Assembly (NCBI GenBank): GCA_963691705.1
Contig: OY829545.1
Location: 60,167,179 to 60,231,178 of the forward strand
DNA length: 64,000 bases
Direction of reading: 5' to 3'
From: Viola odorata
Lineage: Eukaryota > Streptophyta > Magnoliopsida > Malpighiales > Violaceae
Below the pieces are notes generated by a model that was given only the letters and a program-made list of their open reading frames with translations, was not told the origin of the DNA and did no database searches. Within the stretch, counting starts at the first letter, position 1. Every line of letters begins with the position of its first letter. The translations under genes and the position numbers were made by a program. Shown piece by piece: positions 33,716 to 45,467 of this stretch.

Positions 33716-35655
33716 TCTGGGCATTAGAACTTGAACAGTATGGGTTGAGGTATCAGTCCCGACCGTCCGTAAAAGCCCAGGTCCTAGCTGATTTTATAGC
33801 GGAATGTACCTTCACAGAGGACCCTCTGATTGGCGTACCTGAAGCGGAATGGGAAGATATGGATCTCCCGTTCCCAGAAACATATACGGATCTTTGGATC
33901 ATTCATGTGGACGGAGCCAAAAACCAAGAAATGGCGGGGGCCGGAATCTTCATAAATGGGCCGCATGATATGCAGATACGATATGCCATTCGGATCCTAC
34001 AGCCCTTATCCAATAACGCGGCCGAATATGAGGCGCTGTTAGCCGGACTCAGAATAGGGAGAGAATTTTCTTCCAAAGAAAGGCGCGATACCGGCCAAAC
34101 AGGAGACCTGCGTCTAAAAGTTTGCGGTGATTCCAAGTTAATAATCGACCAGGTCTCGGGGCACTCTCAGGCCCGAGAACCCATCATGGTGCAATACCTC
34201 GCTAAGGTAACGCGAGAACTAGTGGAAATAAAGAAAGAAGGCATGCAAGTCAGCTTTGAGCACGTTCCCCGAGAGGAAAACGCTGAAGCCGATCATCTTG
34301 CCAAACTTTCCGCGAACCCGGAAGCATCTATGCCTAAAGGTGTATATTACCGAGAGTTATTGGTGCCGTCCTTCATGGAAGAGCAAGCCTCTTTATGTGT
34401 GGACGAGCTTCAGAATGACTGGCGAGTTCCAGTAATTAAGTATTTGAAACATGAAGAGCTGCCTGAAGATAACGCTGAAAAGATAAAAGTGCTGAAACAA
34501 GCTGCTCGCTGCACGTACTATGACAGGGATCTGATTCGGAGATGTTTTTCTCACCCAGCCGCCAAATGCATAACTGAACAAGAGGGTCTTCACACCCTGC
34601 GTGAAATCCATGAAGGGATATGCGGAATGCATGTGTCAGGCGGCACCATGGCGGCACAAGTTTTCAGGTCCGGATTCTACTGGCCCACCATACGAAGGGA
34701 TTGCCACAATTATGTGCAAACTTGCCCCAAATGTCAGGAGTTTGCCAAAATTCCTCGACGTCCAGCCACGGAAACATCTGAAATCATCGCCCCTTGTCCT
34801 TTCTCTAAATGGGGGATTGACATCCTAGGTTTATTTCCAAAGGCAAGGTCCCAACTGAAATTCGTGATAGTGGCTGTGGACTATTTTACGAAGTGGGCGG
34901 AAGCTGAAGCGGTTGCCACAATCACGGCAGAAAAGACATGGCATTTTTTCAAACACCAAGTCATCATGAGATTCGGGGTGCCTCGTATCCTTGTCAGCGA
35001 TAACGGAACCCAGTTCACCAGCCAATTCTTCAAAGACCAATGCTCGGAATTTGGGATTGAGCAGCGATTTTCCTCCGTGGCTCACCCGCAAACCAATGGG
35101 CAGGCGGAAGTGACTAATCGGAGCATCCTCAGCGGTATTAAGAAAAACCTAGAGGGGTCTAAAAAGAAGTGGGCGGACGAGCTACCATACGTGATGTGGG
35201 CATACTGCATGACTGTAAAAACCAGCACTGGAGAAACGCCTTTCGCGTTGGCCTTCGGGACCGAAGCCGTTATGCTAGTAGAAATTGGAACCATGAGCCT
35301 ACGGGTGGCTCACTTTCAGGAGGAACTGAATGAGGAAAGGTTACGCACTAACCTGGACGCGTTACCAGAAGTCCGAGAAGAAATCCTTCTGAAAACGCAG
35401 CATTATAAACGGAAAATGGCCGGTTATAATAACAGGCGTGTCAAATAGCGATTGCTGAAGGTCGGTGACCTGGTGCTCAGAGACAAGCGGGAAACTGGAC
35501 AACGTATGGGAAAACTCAGTCCTAACTGGGAGGGACCATATCGCGTCACCCACGTTGTTGGGAAAGTAGCCTACCGTCTAGAGACACTTGATGGTACACC
35601 CTTTTCCAACTCTTGGAATATCGCTCGTTTAAAGTTATATTATCCTAGAATCTAA
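33709..35655 (+). pseudogene. Element A RNase H and integrase
   Basis: Open frame 33709-35448, then a TAG (GAG in E) and the remaining 68 codons. RNase H keeps its acidic residues: HVDGAKN, NNAAEYEALLAGL, GDSKLIIDQVSG and ENAEADHLAKL. Integrase has the zinc-binding region (EIHEGICGMH, CPKCQEF) and the DDE core: WGIDILG, VSDNGTQF, NGQAEVTNR. The C-terminal end is SWNIARLKLYYPRI. This is an RNase H plus integrase order typical of Gypsy elements. Disabled by the frameshift near 33690 and the stop at 35446. Confidence 0.9.
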
Positions 35656-35762
35656 TTTTATCTGCACTATTTGGATTATGACAACCCTAACCGTGGCTAA
35701 TGCACGATATGAGAGTTTTCGTGGGTTTGTGGTTGCTCTTGTGCAGATAAAAAGGGGGGTAT

Positions 35763-36240
35763 CCTGGGAGTGAAAAGTCCTATCCTTGTGATGGTCGGTC
35801 TTGATCAGATGGCCCTCTAAGTGAGGGCACGACCCAGCGTACCTTTGATTAGCGTCGGATTGAAAGATCCTTGACGCCCCCGGGGGTGAAAAGTCCTATC
35901 CTTGTGATGACCGATCTTGATCAGATGGCTCACTAAGTGAGGGCACTGCTCGGTGTCTTTGGGTGTGAAAAGTTCTTTTCTTGTACTGACCATTCTTGCG
36001 GAGATGGTTCATCAAGACAAGACACGCCCCAAAGAGATAGTAACTCCGTTCCAGAAACAAGAATCCTATCTTAACGGTTGGGGGGTGCAGCCGGGCCATT
36101 AAGTAAGGACACGGTTCTAAACGAGAGGACAACGCCTAAAAGTGAAAATTCCCTAGCCTTGTGATAGCCGTCCCGATCCGACAGCTCACGAGATGAGGCA
36201 CTTTTGAGGCCGATCGAGAAAGAAGGGAAACGTAAAGAAT
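35763..36240. repeat. Imperfect repeats between pol and antisense genes (A)
   Basis: Four copies of a roughly 60-bp sequence of the form GTGAAAAGTCCTATCCTTGTGATG..GATCTTGATCAGATGGC..AAGTGAGGGCAC, starting at about 35770, 35886, 35963 and 36139 with growing divergence. The same block occurs in reverse complement in element E (52610-53050). It lies where sense pol and antisense aORF1 converge. No ORF is supported. Confidence 0.75.
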
Positions 36241-36758
36241 CGCGAAATTCTAGCTAGTAACCAGATGAGTAATCCCTGGCGAAGTATAGAGCTGAGGGGG
36301 AACGCGATTCGAACGGGTCCCACGATAAAGGCCTTTGACGGCAGCAGAAAGGCTCCTACGGGTAATCGCTATCCCTCGTAACACGTTTTGTTACTAATGA
36401 TTTACAATTAGAAATGTGCAGAATACTTTTCGAGCAGCGAAAGGAGTGGTGGTCTCGATATTGTTAGACTTATCAAAAGGCCAACCCGACGTAGATCTTA
36501 GTCATTTCGGTGGAAGTACTAAGGGTCTGCTCGAGAAAGTAATGCACTATGAGGATAAGGCGATCTCAACGCCAAAAGAAGTCTCACGATGAGATAACTA
36601 AAGAGGAAGAATATCGATAAGAGATTGTTTGGATACATCAAAGGCACTTTAAAGATTTACAAAGTCCCGGTGTTCAAAATGATTTTGCCGTAAAGACAAA
36701 AAACAAAAACCAAGCGACACTTGATCGCTGGGAAGGAACGACAAAGTTTCTCGACGCA

Positions 36759-39126
36759 TCAGTTCTCGGGGTTCCTTCGTGTCCAACCTGCCGCTTTCGC
36801 CTGGCGATAGCCTGCTTCGTTAATATGGGCAGAATTCTGTAGAAAAGCCCTCGAGACATCTTCGCCCTTATATGCGTCCACCCCGTGGATTTCCTCGAAA
36901 CATTTAACCAGAATGCTGGCAGTTTGCTCAGAATGCCACCAGCTCATATTGGCTAACTCTTCCGCTTGGGCCGTCTTCTCCCTTTCCAAAGATGACTTCT
37001 CATTTTCTAAAGCGGTAACCTTGGCCTTCTCCGCTGTCAAAGCTTCATCCAGAACGGAATGCTATTTTTGCAGATCGTGATGATCTAGCAATATCTTGGA
37101 ACGCTCATCCAGTAACGTTTTCTTCTCATTCCGCGCCTGGGACAACTCCTCTGAGGCAGAGCGGATGGACACAGCCTGATGCTTCACCTCCTCAGCCCAG
37201 TAGTGAAATTTCATCATATTGGAGAAAATGCCAGAGCGAAGGGAATTCACCTTATCATCATCGGTCTTGGAAAGAAAAGCCTCCTGTTCCGCAGCTGACG
37301 CCAAAATTTGAGAGGCCAACAGGGCCGAAACCTCATCCGAACTGTCACCCCCGATAGCTGGCAAACCATGGGTGCGAAAGTCATATAACCCGACTTGATG
37401 GGTCACTCCACCAACCCCATTCGGCGGACAAAGATCCGCCACAAAATTGAAAGTGGTTCCGCCGGCACCATAGCGTTGCTGCCAAGGAATGCTTGAGGGA
37501 GCGAAAGCCAGAGGGGCGGGAGCACGAACCTGCGAGGAAGAACTCCCTGGGGCCAGGAAGGCACCATGAGGCTGGTAGCTCGAAAGATCTTGCAAGGCCT
37601 CTTGATAGCCCAAGTGAGAAGTATACTAGTGAACAGGCCCGCCAAAGGAACTGGGCGAAGCCCCGAAAGGGTCCGCACCGCCTAGGTTCTCCAGAACTTC
37701 CGCGGAATGTCCACCCGGAGGAACCATAGTAGAATCAAGGGCATCGGCAGATCCACCATCTCTCATGGCGTTAGAAGAAGATAAGTTTTCGCTCTCACCT
37801 TCTAGCCGTGGCCTTTTCTTAGAACCGGTCAGCACGTGGTTCAGATTCATATCGCCTGGAAGAGGAGCGGAAGCAGTAACCACAACAGTCTCCTACAAGG
37901 AGTACAGATTAAAAGACAGAAAAGAAAGATAAATCGAATGATGGCAGGTATCGATGTACAATATATCGCGACTAAAAGACACTTACGGTAACAGTATTAG
38001 GAAGAGGAGGTGCCTCTGAGGAACCTGCAGCGTCAGGAGAAGGAGTAAGGGTAGCAATGCTTCATGTTCTTTTCTTCTTTTTTCCTTTGCCAATGGCCTT
38101 AGGAGCCTTGGAAGACAGAGGCTGAACGAAAGGAGCAGCAACGGTCACGATGGGAACACCTTCAGGGATGTTAGTATTCCCCTCGCCGACTGAGGAAGAG
38201 GATACTTGAGCAAGATTCGCAGAAGTAGTCGGCAACTCAGAAGGATTATCGGTGGCTTCTGAAGTGGCTCTCTCCCTTTCCTCTCTGTCTTGAGCCCTCC
38301 TCAGACGTCTCCTTACACTCTCGGGTTTATAATGGGGATCTGTCGCTGCAAAATCACAAAATAACGTCAGCGTTAGTATCAACGATAAAAGGAAAGAGGT
38401 AACGCGACACTCACATTTAACACAAGCCCGAATGTCCATTCTACAGGCCACTTGACGAATGTGAACACTGATCTCCAATTGGAGCAATTTGTCTAACCAT
38501 CCTTGTTCACGAGAGGGAAGGGTCCCTGGCTGGCTCCAAATTATATTCTGGGCGTCTTGGTTGAACCCAGAGCGCCACTCGGGACCAGGAACGTCAAGAA
38601 GATCCACTACAAAGAACTCCTTCTTCCAAGCATCAACGGAAGACTCGATATGGAGAAGTTTCCAGGTAAAGGATTTGAGAGAATCATCGTCAAAGCGGGG
38701 CGATATAGTTATCACACCCCGACATTTCATCAATTTGAAAAGAGATCTAAGCAATAAAAGAGAAGGGGAAGTGATCCCCTTATATCTACAGAGTTCCAGG
38801 AAAGCATAAACACAACAATATGCATTTGGGGCTAACTGGGCAGGATTGAAATTGCCGACAATAAGCAAATCCTTGACGAAAGAATCGATAGGGAGCCGGA
38901 AACCATAGCGAAACATTTAGGCATATAAGACCCTACGTTTGCCCGTCAGAACGTTGTTTAAACGTATTGACCCAGGGGCAATGATGGCTTTGTAACCGTC
39001 AGGAATAACGACATTATGAGCGGCCAAGTGCTCTTGGAGAGCGGCCTTAGTGGTAATAACACTAACAGTGGTATCTATTTTCCTCTCATCAACGGATTTC
39101 GACTCAGAACGGCGAGTCTTTGCCAT
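36759..39126 (-). pseudogene. aORF1 of element A
   Basis: Starts MAKTRRSESKSVDERK at 39126, antisense to gag-pol. The Transposase_28-like domain reads YGFRLPIDSFVKDLL, FNPAQLAPNAYCCVYAF and ISPRFDDDSLKSFTWK. Two introns match the E copy (near 38345-38413 and 37895-37990). Exon 3 continues through a Ser/Gly-rich part (GGHSAEVLENLGGADPF) to the coiled coil with FHYWAEEVKHQ. A TAG follows DHHDLQK at 37062, at the same place as in E, and the frame stays open to 36759 (GVDAYKGEDVSRAFLQ). Other stops are at about 38917 (TAA where E has CAG) and 38060 (TGA where E has CGG). Confidence 0.82.
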
Positions 39127-39774
39127 GGCAGAAGCAAGGAAATAGAAATGAAGAAGACGATGGAAAGGGAAGAAAATACCTTTAGAAGAAAAACACTTCG
39201 AAAGCCTTGAATGGAGAAGAGAAGAACAAGACGGTTAAAAGAGAGTGTGAGAAAGTAAAGTGAAAAAAGGAAAGGAAAGAAATAGAGACGGTTTATAACC
39301 CTAGTAATTAAAGGAAACGGCAGATGCTACAATCGTTGTGTTGAAGCGTCATGAGGGACAAGACTCAAGCAATGAGTACAATTCTAGAGAAGCACTACAA
39401 ACGCTTCGATTTTGTTAAAATTTCTAAACACGCTAGTGTCAAGCGGCAGAAGAAACGGACACGTGTGTCTGTACCATCATGACTTTTCCCGCCCACTAAT
39501 GGAAGGGTCGCGAGCATTAAATGCTCTGAAAAGTAGATGTGATTTTCTGAAGAAAAAGCAAAAGCGATATCGCAAGAAGGGAAATAACGCAAATCGACGT
39601 GGATTAAAAAAGTAGCCCTCAAGACAATATGAGAAAGCGAAATAAAACAAGACATCACCCAAATAGCAAAGTAGAGATATCGTAGCCCGATAGGGCGTTA
39701 TTACAAAACGTGGAAAAGCGAATAAGAAAGTCCTTTAACGGATCAATCATGAGTCATCGGGTGTCTTGCCGCTA

Positions 39775-41973
39775 TCATTCCTTTGCTTCCCCCCCAGAGG
39801 AAGGAAAATCTCCTTCACTTTCACCAAGATCCTTCATTCTTCGGAAAGCGTAATCGGCCAGCATGGATGAATCAACGGCACCCCCGCTATGGAGATCCAT
39901 GAATCCTGCGGTACAGACCTCAATGGTCTTGTTCTTCCACCAGGCTATCCTCGAAGGAACCTTGGCCAAGTCGGCGTCACGAGATGACAACTCCTCACGG
40001 AGGAAGATGTTCCTTTTGTCAGCCACCACCAGTTCCGCTTCCAGTAGCTCTGCTTTCGCCTTCCCTTTTGATTTTTCTCGCGAAAGCTCAGCACGACAAT
40101 CGTCCAACTCTGCCCGGGTTCGCTCTTGAAGCTGCGATAGCTCCATCGCCTTCGCCAGAGCAGCGTTTAATTGTTCCTTCAAATCGGGAGAAGGCCGAGC
40201 TTTGTCACGATGGTCTTCCAGAAAATAACACAGTTCACGAAAGCTAGCCAGCATGTCGTTCATGAGGTGTGATTGTCGTGTCTCGGAAGGATGCCGTAAA
40301 AACTCTTCTTTGTCCTTGAGAGAAGTAAACATTTGTCCCACTATCGGGCCCACAGGCTCTTCCCGCGATAACGGATCGGATATCCCTAAGGCACGAAGCA
40401 CGTCGGTACCAAAAGAGGACAAATCCAGCTGGTATCTGGTAGGGCCTTGAGGACTTTGAGAAGAGAGGTTGGCGATATAAGGAGGAGAACAACTTTTCAC
40501 GGAATCACCGACACCCAAAATCGAAGACAGAAATAAAAGATGAGGATTCCGTGGAAAGAATCAGGAGGAGTACTGGAATTTCAAGCCGGTAAGGTCACCT
40601 CCGGAATGAAGGAACCTATCGGAGAAGTAGGACAGCCCGACAACAAAGGAGAGGCCACTGCTGCCGAGGTCTCATTGTTTTCAGAAGGAACGGTAGAAAG
40701 CACTTCGGCAACTTCCTTCACTTGTGAAGTGCTCGCGGCATGAGAAGCGTTGACCTTCTCGGTGGGGACCGCGTTAACTTCCTTCGAAGGAGAAACCGGT
40801 GGGTCAGTTTTCTCTTTGTGGACCCTCTTTATGAGACGTCTCTTCAGCAATCTCCTCGCTATCGTCCTCAGTGGATTCTGCCGCGATTTCACTTTCTCGA
40901 CCTAAGTTTCATCTGTTGGGCAAGGGTAGCGTGACGCAACTCGGGACCCGTGTCCATGCTTTCGCTATCGCTGTCGATTCTCTCAATTATAGGATCGTTC
41001 AGAGCTACTCCCTTGCCGCGAGGCGGAAGCCAATTTTCAAGGAAACGGGAAGGTCGAGCGGAGGCCCGGCGAGTCACGACAATCTTATTCCTCCTTCTCC
41101 CAGGCGGAATAGGCGGGCGACTAGAATTTTCAGGCGGAGGGGAAGGAGGCAGCGACTGAAGAGGCGCTACGTTCAAAGGGGCGTTACCTTCCTCAGAGGA
41201 GCTACTCTCAGCGTTACCTATCAACAAAGCATATTAGCATAACAAGAAAATCGAAGCGATAAAGTGGGAAAAGGAAACTCACCCACAACGCACTCTCGCA
41301 AGGGCCTGAACCGAGCAAACTCCCGAATGCGGAAAGACCCTTCTATTTCTAACAAAGCACTAACGATAGAAACATCCTGGCTTGACAGCACGTCCGGTTT
41401 TTTCCAAGCGGCACTACTGATCTTTCGATTGAAACCTCCGCGCCAGAGTTGTGACGGCAAACGGAGGGTGAAGAAGCCAGTCTTCCAGTCGTCCACGTTT
41501 TCCTCAAAACCTCGAAAGTTCCGCCAGAAAAATTGCACAATGACATCATCCCATCTTGGGGTGATATCTACCAGGCAGTAGCGACAATTCAAGGTAAAAA
41601 ACGTGCGGACCAGGTCAAGTGATGGAACAAATATACGTTTCATCTCACACGAACGAAGGAAAGCGTAAATACCGCACCAAGAGGGCGGAGTAATTTGGAC
41701 AGGGTTAAGATCATAATGATTTAGCAGTTTCAGCAGAGAAGTATGGAGTGGGAAACGGAATCCATAAGTGAACATCTTGAAATAAACCAACCGGAACGTT
41801 CCCCACATGGCGTCAGGCAGCCGAGTATCCTTCAAAGAGACAAAAGGGCGATAGCCCGTGGGGAAAGTAATACCATTCTCCTCTAACTCAGCCCTCAAAA
41901 CCTCATTACAATTGAAAATACTACGAGCTTTCCTAGCTTCGGGATCTAAAGGATTTTTGAGAGTTGTAGACAT
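39775..41973 (-). pseudogene. aORF2 of element A
   Basis: Exon 1 is fully open: MSTTLKNPLDPEARKARS, then GTFRLVYFKMFTYGFRFPLH, DITPRWDDVIVQFFWRN and WRGGFNRKISSAAWKK. The donor GTGAGT after CVV and the acceptor before GNAESSSS match the introns in E and F. Exon 2 begins NAESSSSEEGNAPLNV and breaks by frame change after MKLRSRK (40889), resumes at 40581-40892, and ends with the coiled-coil part at 39775-40518 (SREKSKGKAKAELLEAEL, SRIAWWKNKTIEVC). Domain order is the same as in aORF1, so the two look like paralogues. Function unknown. Confidence 0.82.
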
Positions 41974-42439
41974 GAGGGACTGGAAAAGTAAATCTACGGT
42001 GATAGAAGAGTAAATACCTGGAACAAAAAACCAGCAAACCGGTCGTCGGCACCAGCGAGCAGTTGCAGTGAATCCTCTCGAGAAAAAAGAAACGCAGATG
42101 AGAGAGAAAATGTGCAGAGACTTGGAGTATTAGTAAAAGCAATAAAAGAGAGGGACGATTTCCTTATAAAGAAGAAGACCTAAGAAGAAACAGCCTGTAA
42201 AAATGAAACACGTGCAGAGCAGAAAGAGACACGTGGGTAGTCATTTATGCCTTCTGAAAGAAGACAGTTACCGATTAGAAGTTGAAAGCGGTTACTCGCA
42301 GTGAAAGGCACGCCTCCGCGATAACCCGGGATACTCGAAAAGGAAAAATGAGAAAGCGACGAGGAGCGAAAGAAAAATGGAGCATCATTTTATTATGGGA
42401 AAGCCATACGGCATCTACAAAGAGACGGGCTATGCCCCA

Positions 42440-42895
42440 CTATTCGCCGTCAGACCAGGAAACGCCGTAGCAGTAGACCACATCATCTTCGTCATCGCCA
42501 CCCCAGAGTGATGAAGCCCCACCGGCAGGAGGAAAAGGATCATCGACCCTCTTATCAACAACAGTAGTCGACCCGGTTGGCTCCTCCTTAACACCTGGCG
42601 ATACTGTCCCAACGGCTGAGCAAGCGGATGGAGCCCATGGAGATGACTCACTCGGAAGAGGAGACGGTTTTTTCTCCTCCTAAGCCAGAGAAGCAAGAGA
42701 GTTGAAAAACCACTTGGATGCCTTTGCAGCTTTCTTCCTTCGCCTTGCAGTTTCTTTCCTCCGCCTCTTGCGACCCTGCCGGCGAACGGGCGGTCTCCAA
42801 GGGGGTGATGGAGGGGGATTATCCGAGTCAGGAGAAGTCGGGGGAGTTGGCGGAGAATCCCTCGAGGCCGTATCTAGAAGGTAGGAATCAGCCAT
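42440..42895 (-). pseudogene. aORF3 of element A
   Basis: Starts MADSYLLDTASRDSPPTPP, followed by a Pro-rich part and the basic cluster RRQGRKRRRKETARRRKK. A TAG at 42682-42680 interrupts it; in frame beyond the stop it continues EEKKPSPLPSE to the conserved tail DDVVYCYGVSWSDGE and stops at 42440. The tail sequence is nearly the same as in D and E although the middle differs. Confidence 0.8.
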
Positions 42896-43371
42896 GAGAT
42901 TTGCAGATTATCTGTTGGGAAGAAAAATGAACAAGAAGGAAATGAATAAGAATGAAAGAAGAAAATCCCCATTAAATAGCCAGGAAAATGGGAAAAAGAC
43001 TCTTCGATCATCCAACTTGACCCTTGAGGATAGACACGTGTATAGCCTGAAGTGCAAGTATGGATTTGTAGTCACGCCTATTGAAATCTCGCGCCAATTA
43101 AGAATGACCGCCATTTCCTCCAATCAGTTGTCACAATGATGACGGCGCGGAGTTAAGGCAGAACGGCCAAAAAGAAAACTGCTCAGTGACAGAACCGTTT
43201 TCAGTTGGGCTAAGAATATCTTCATTGGAAAATGACAAAGGGCGCAGTAAAGAAGAAGAACAGTTGTAAGACGGAATGATAAAAATAGTTTATTTATTAT
43301 GGCCTAGTGGCCGGAAGGTACATTTACAAGACAAGAAGGAAAGAGAAAAGGCCCAAAGGGAGCCACCGCCA

Positions 43372-43569
43372 TCAGGCATCAGAGCCAGGGTCCTCAGGCA
43401 CTTCGGGAAGGTCCCTCAGGGAATCCATGACCAGAATTAGATCATGGGAAGTGGCTCTCATCCCCTTCAGGCAGCACCCCAGCATGTCCTTGCGCTGCTG
43501 CAGCAAAGCAATCACCACCTGAATCCGAGCGATGGAGGCAGTCAGCTTCGATACGCTCTCCAAAGGACT
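43372..43569 (-). pseudogene. aORF4 of element A, C-terminal part
   Basis: Encodes ESVSKLTASIARIQVVIALL and QQRKDMLGCCLKGMRATSHD and ends EDPGSDA. The N-terminal half is cut off at 43569 by the insertion of element D; the last host bases GGACT are the target duplication. The missing half should continue to the right of element D outside this window. Confidence 0.88.
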
Positions 43570-44107
43570 TGATAAGATCCGAGATCTCTTCTGGTCGGAA
43601 ACGGCTGCAGCAGCTAGTCGGATGGGAAGCGATCGGCGTCGGAGGTACCTGCAAAGCACCGGAGGGGGACTCCGGCGTAGACACTCCGATGCTTAAGTCA
43701 GTTCGAGTTTTCAGAATGGTAGAGGTTCTCCAAAATGATCTCGATCTTACCTTCTGTTTGTAATTCGTGGGGGTATTTATAGGCTTAAGATGGCGATACC
43801 TTACAGCGATAGGGGTAGGCAACGTTTGTAACCATCGCTTCGGGCGATATCAGTTCCGTCATTGGGGCGATAATCATGTAGGGTCTATCGGGAGCGATAT
43901 CCTCCTTGGTCCTCTAGGATGGGATGACGCCGTGCGCATAAAGGTGCATGAGATCCCCCCCCCCCCCCCCCCGCTGAAGTCGACCATCCTAGGAAACTTC
44001 CGCTGGCAAGGGCGATAGGCAGATGTCTCCGAGAAGCTTATAGAACTTCGTCCAAGATAGATACCATAGTTGCCGTGTAGCCGTCAGGAGCGCTCCAATT
44101 GTTATCA
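43570..44107 (-). repeat. LTR L2 (hybrid 3' LTR of D and E)
   Basis: Minus-orientation LTR, 538 bp, ending on the plus strand with ..CAATTGTTATCA at 44107. It contains a run of 18 C at 43955-43972, longer than in the other copies. Left flank GGACT does not match the flank of the LTR at 58960-59411 (CGCCG), so the two LTRs around element E do not share one insertion event. Interpreted as a recombinant of the D and E 3' LTRs. Confidence 0.9.
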
Positions 44108-45032
44108 TAAGCCCAACTGAAAACTAGCCCGGGTGTTCACCAAGGGCTATCCATGTCTGCCATCTTAGATATGAGTAGATTCCTTCGTGAGGTGATATCT
44201 CCACAGGGCGTCTGAGCCCCCCCGTTGCTCAGCGCTGCTCAATTTTAGTGTCAAGTCCGAACTTGGATCCGTAAATTTCCATTGCTCAGATTAACCTCAT
44301 CCTTTGTTTAAGATCCGTCTCCCTGAGACGTTAAGAATTCTTACTAAGAAACCGCTATCGCTTTCATGGTTCAGAGGTCGTTTCTTTCGCTCGGCGATAT
44401 TAGTCTACTTGGCTTCTTTGACAAGGCTTGTGAAGCTTTAGCTTCGTTCGAGTCATAGAAGGACCGTTGACGGGTTACTCACGACACCGTCAAGGGTATT
44501 CAACCAGATCATGCCAGGGAGCGGCGTATATTCCAGGTCTGCTATCCTTTTAAGTGTACTGCAAAGACACAGAGGAGATAGATATCTATATAGAAGTTAG
44601 CAAACTTCATACTTACAGAGGTTCGAAGTCACGTGAGCCCCCTTTATGCTTCACATCCGAGAAAACAGCGATATCGACGCGGCTTTACGCCATCAGCTTC
44701 CTTATGATTAGCGCGGCTTCACACCACCAGACGCCTGTGATGCCAGCGCGGTTTTACGCATCTAGGGCCACCTGTGACATCAACGCGGCCTTATACTGTG
44801 GATACCGGTAACCTTATGGTTTTAGCGTCAGGACTACTAGTGATATCGTGTTTATCGGCGTTTTTTCAGACTCTGTTTCGTACTCCTTCCCATATACATA
44901 TCGCAGACAGCGTACGATCGTCACCTTTTCCTTCCGTTTTAGGCCTATCGGTCCTTGAGGCTTATCGGGATGGCTCGTCTTTTAAGGACCTTATTTTCTT
45001 CTCTTTTTTCCATGGCCTCCCTCCGTTGGAGC

Positions 45033-45040
45033 CTATAAAT
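45033..45040 (+). promoter_or_regulatory. TATA box of aORF4 (E)
   Basis: CTATAAAT, 50 bp upstream of the aORF4 ATG at 45090. Repeated in D (62291-62298, minus). A G-box CACGTG lies at 44630-44635. Confidence 0.6.
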
Positions 45041-45089
45041 CGAAGAGTTTTCTCCACCCACGTTCTCCTCATCTTTATCAGTCAGTATT

Positions 45090-45467
45090 ATGGATCACTT
45101 GACCAAGAATTTTCTTCTTTCTAAGGGCCACTCTCTTAAGAATCTCAATGATGGTGACATCGGGTTCCTGGAGAATATGATAGTCAAGACCTCTGAGGAT
45201 ATCCTGGAGCTACAAGGGATGCTGACCCCGCTTCATTCTAGGCTGGGAGTTATCTCCCTGGAGGATTTCAGTCCCTTGGAGAGCGTGTCGAAGCTGACCG
45301 CCTCCATCGCTCGGATCCAGGTGGTGATTGCCATGCTGCAACAGCGCAAGGACATGTTGGGGTGCTGCCTGAAGGGGATGAGGGCCACTTCCCATGATCT
45401 TGTCCTGGTCATGGATTCCTTGAGGGACCTTCCTGAGGTGCCCGAGGATGCTGGTTCTGACGCCTGA
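45090..45467 (+). CDS. aORF4 of element E: small helical protein
   Basis: 125 residues, intact, antisense to gag-pol. Starts MDHLTKNFLLSKGHSLKNL, then DIGFLENMIVKTSEDILEL, QGMLTPLHSRLG, LESVSKLTASIARIQVV, QQRKDMLGCCLKGMR and an acidic end. It looks all-helical, with hydrophobic residues spaced for a coiled coil or bundle and a conserved Cys pair (GCC). No known domain was recognised. It is the best conserved of the antisense genes: the F copy matches along its length although LTRs and other genes are diverged. The D copy differs at only two residues. It is the antisense gene closest to the 3' LTR. Confidence 0.8.
   Translation: MDHLTKNFLLSKGHSLKNLNDGDIGFLENMIVKTSEDILELQGMLTPLHSRLGVISLEDFSPLESVSKLTASIARIQVVIAMLQQRKDMLGCCLKGMRATSHDLVLVMDSLRDLPEVPEDAGSDA

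Larger units (their letters stand above)
29181..43569 (+). mobile_element. Element A: Tat-type Gypsy element, 3' end displaced
   Basis: Plus-strand order: 5' LTR (29181-29701), primer site, gag, protease, reverse transcriptase, RNase H, integrase, a repeat-rich spacer, and four antisense genes. It is cut at 43569 inside aORF4 by insertion of element D. The rest of aORF4 and the 3' LTR should lie to the right of this window. The left flank is CCTCG, so a matching CCTCG is expected after the missing 3' LTR. gag-pol has several stops and frameshifts. Confidence 0.9.

Noticed and set aside
38062..38916. aORF1/aORF2 as real DNA transposase because of the family name Transposase_28
   Set aside because: The family name is historic; no DDE-type catalytic motif is visible, and the genes sit inside LTR elements with their own integrase.
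44774..45124. 116-codon plus-strand ORF upstream of aORF4
   Set aside because: It overlaps the TATA box and start of aORF4 in another frame and its D counterpart (62294-62557) is cut short, so it is probably promoter and leader sequence.
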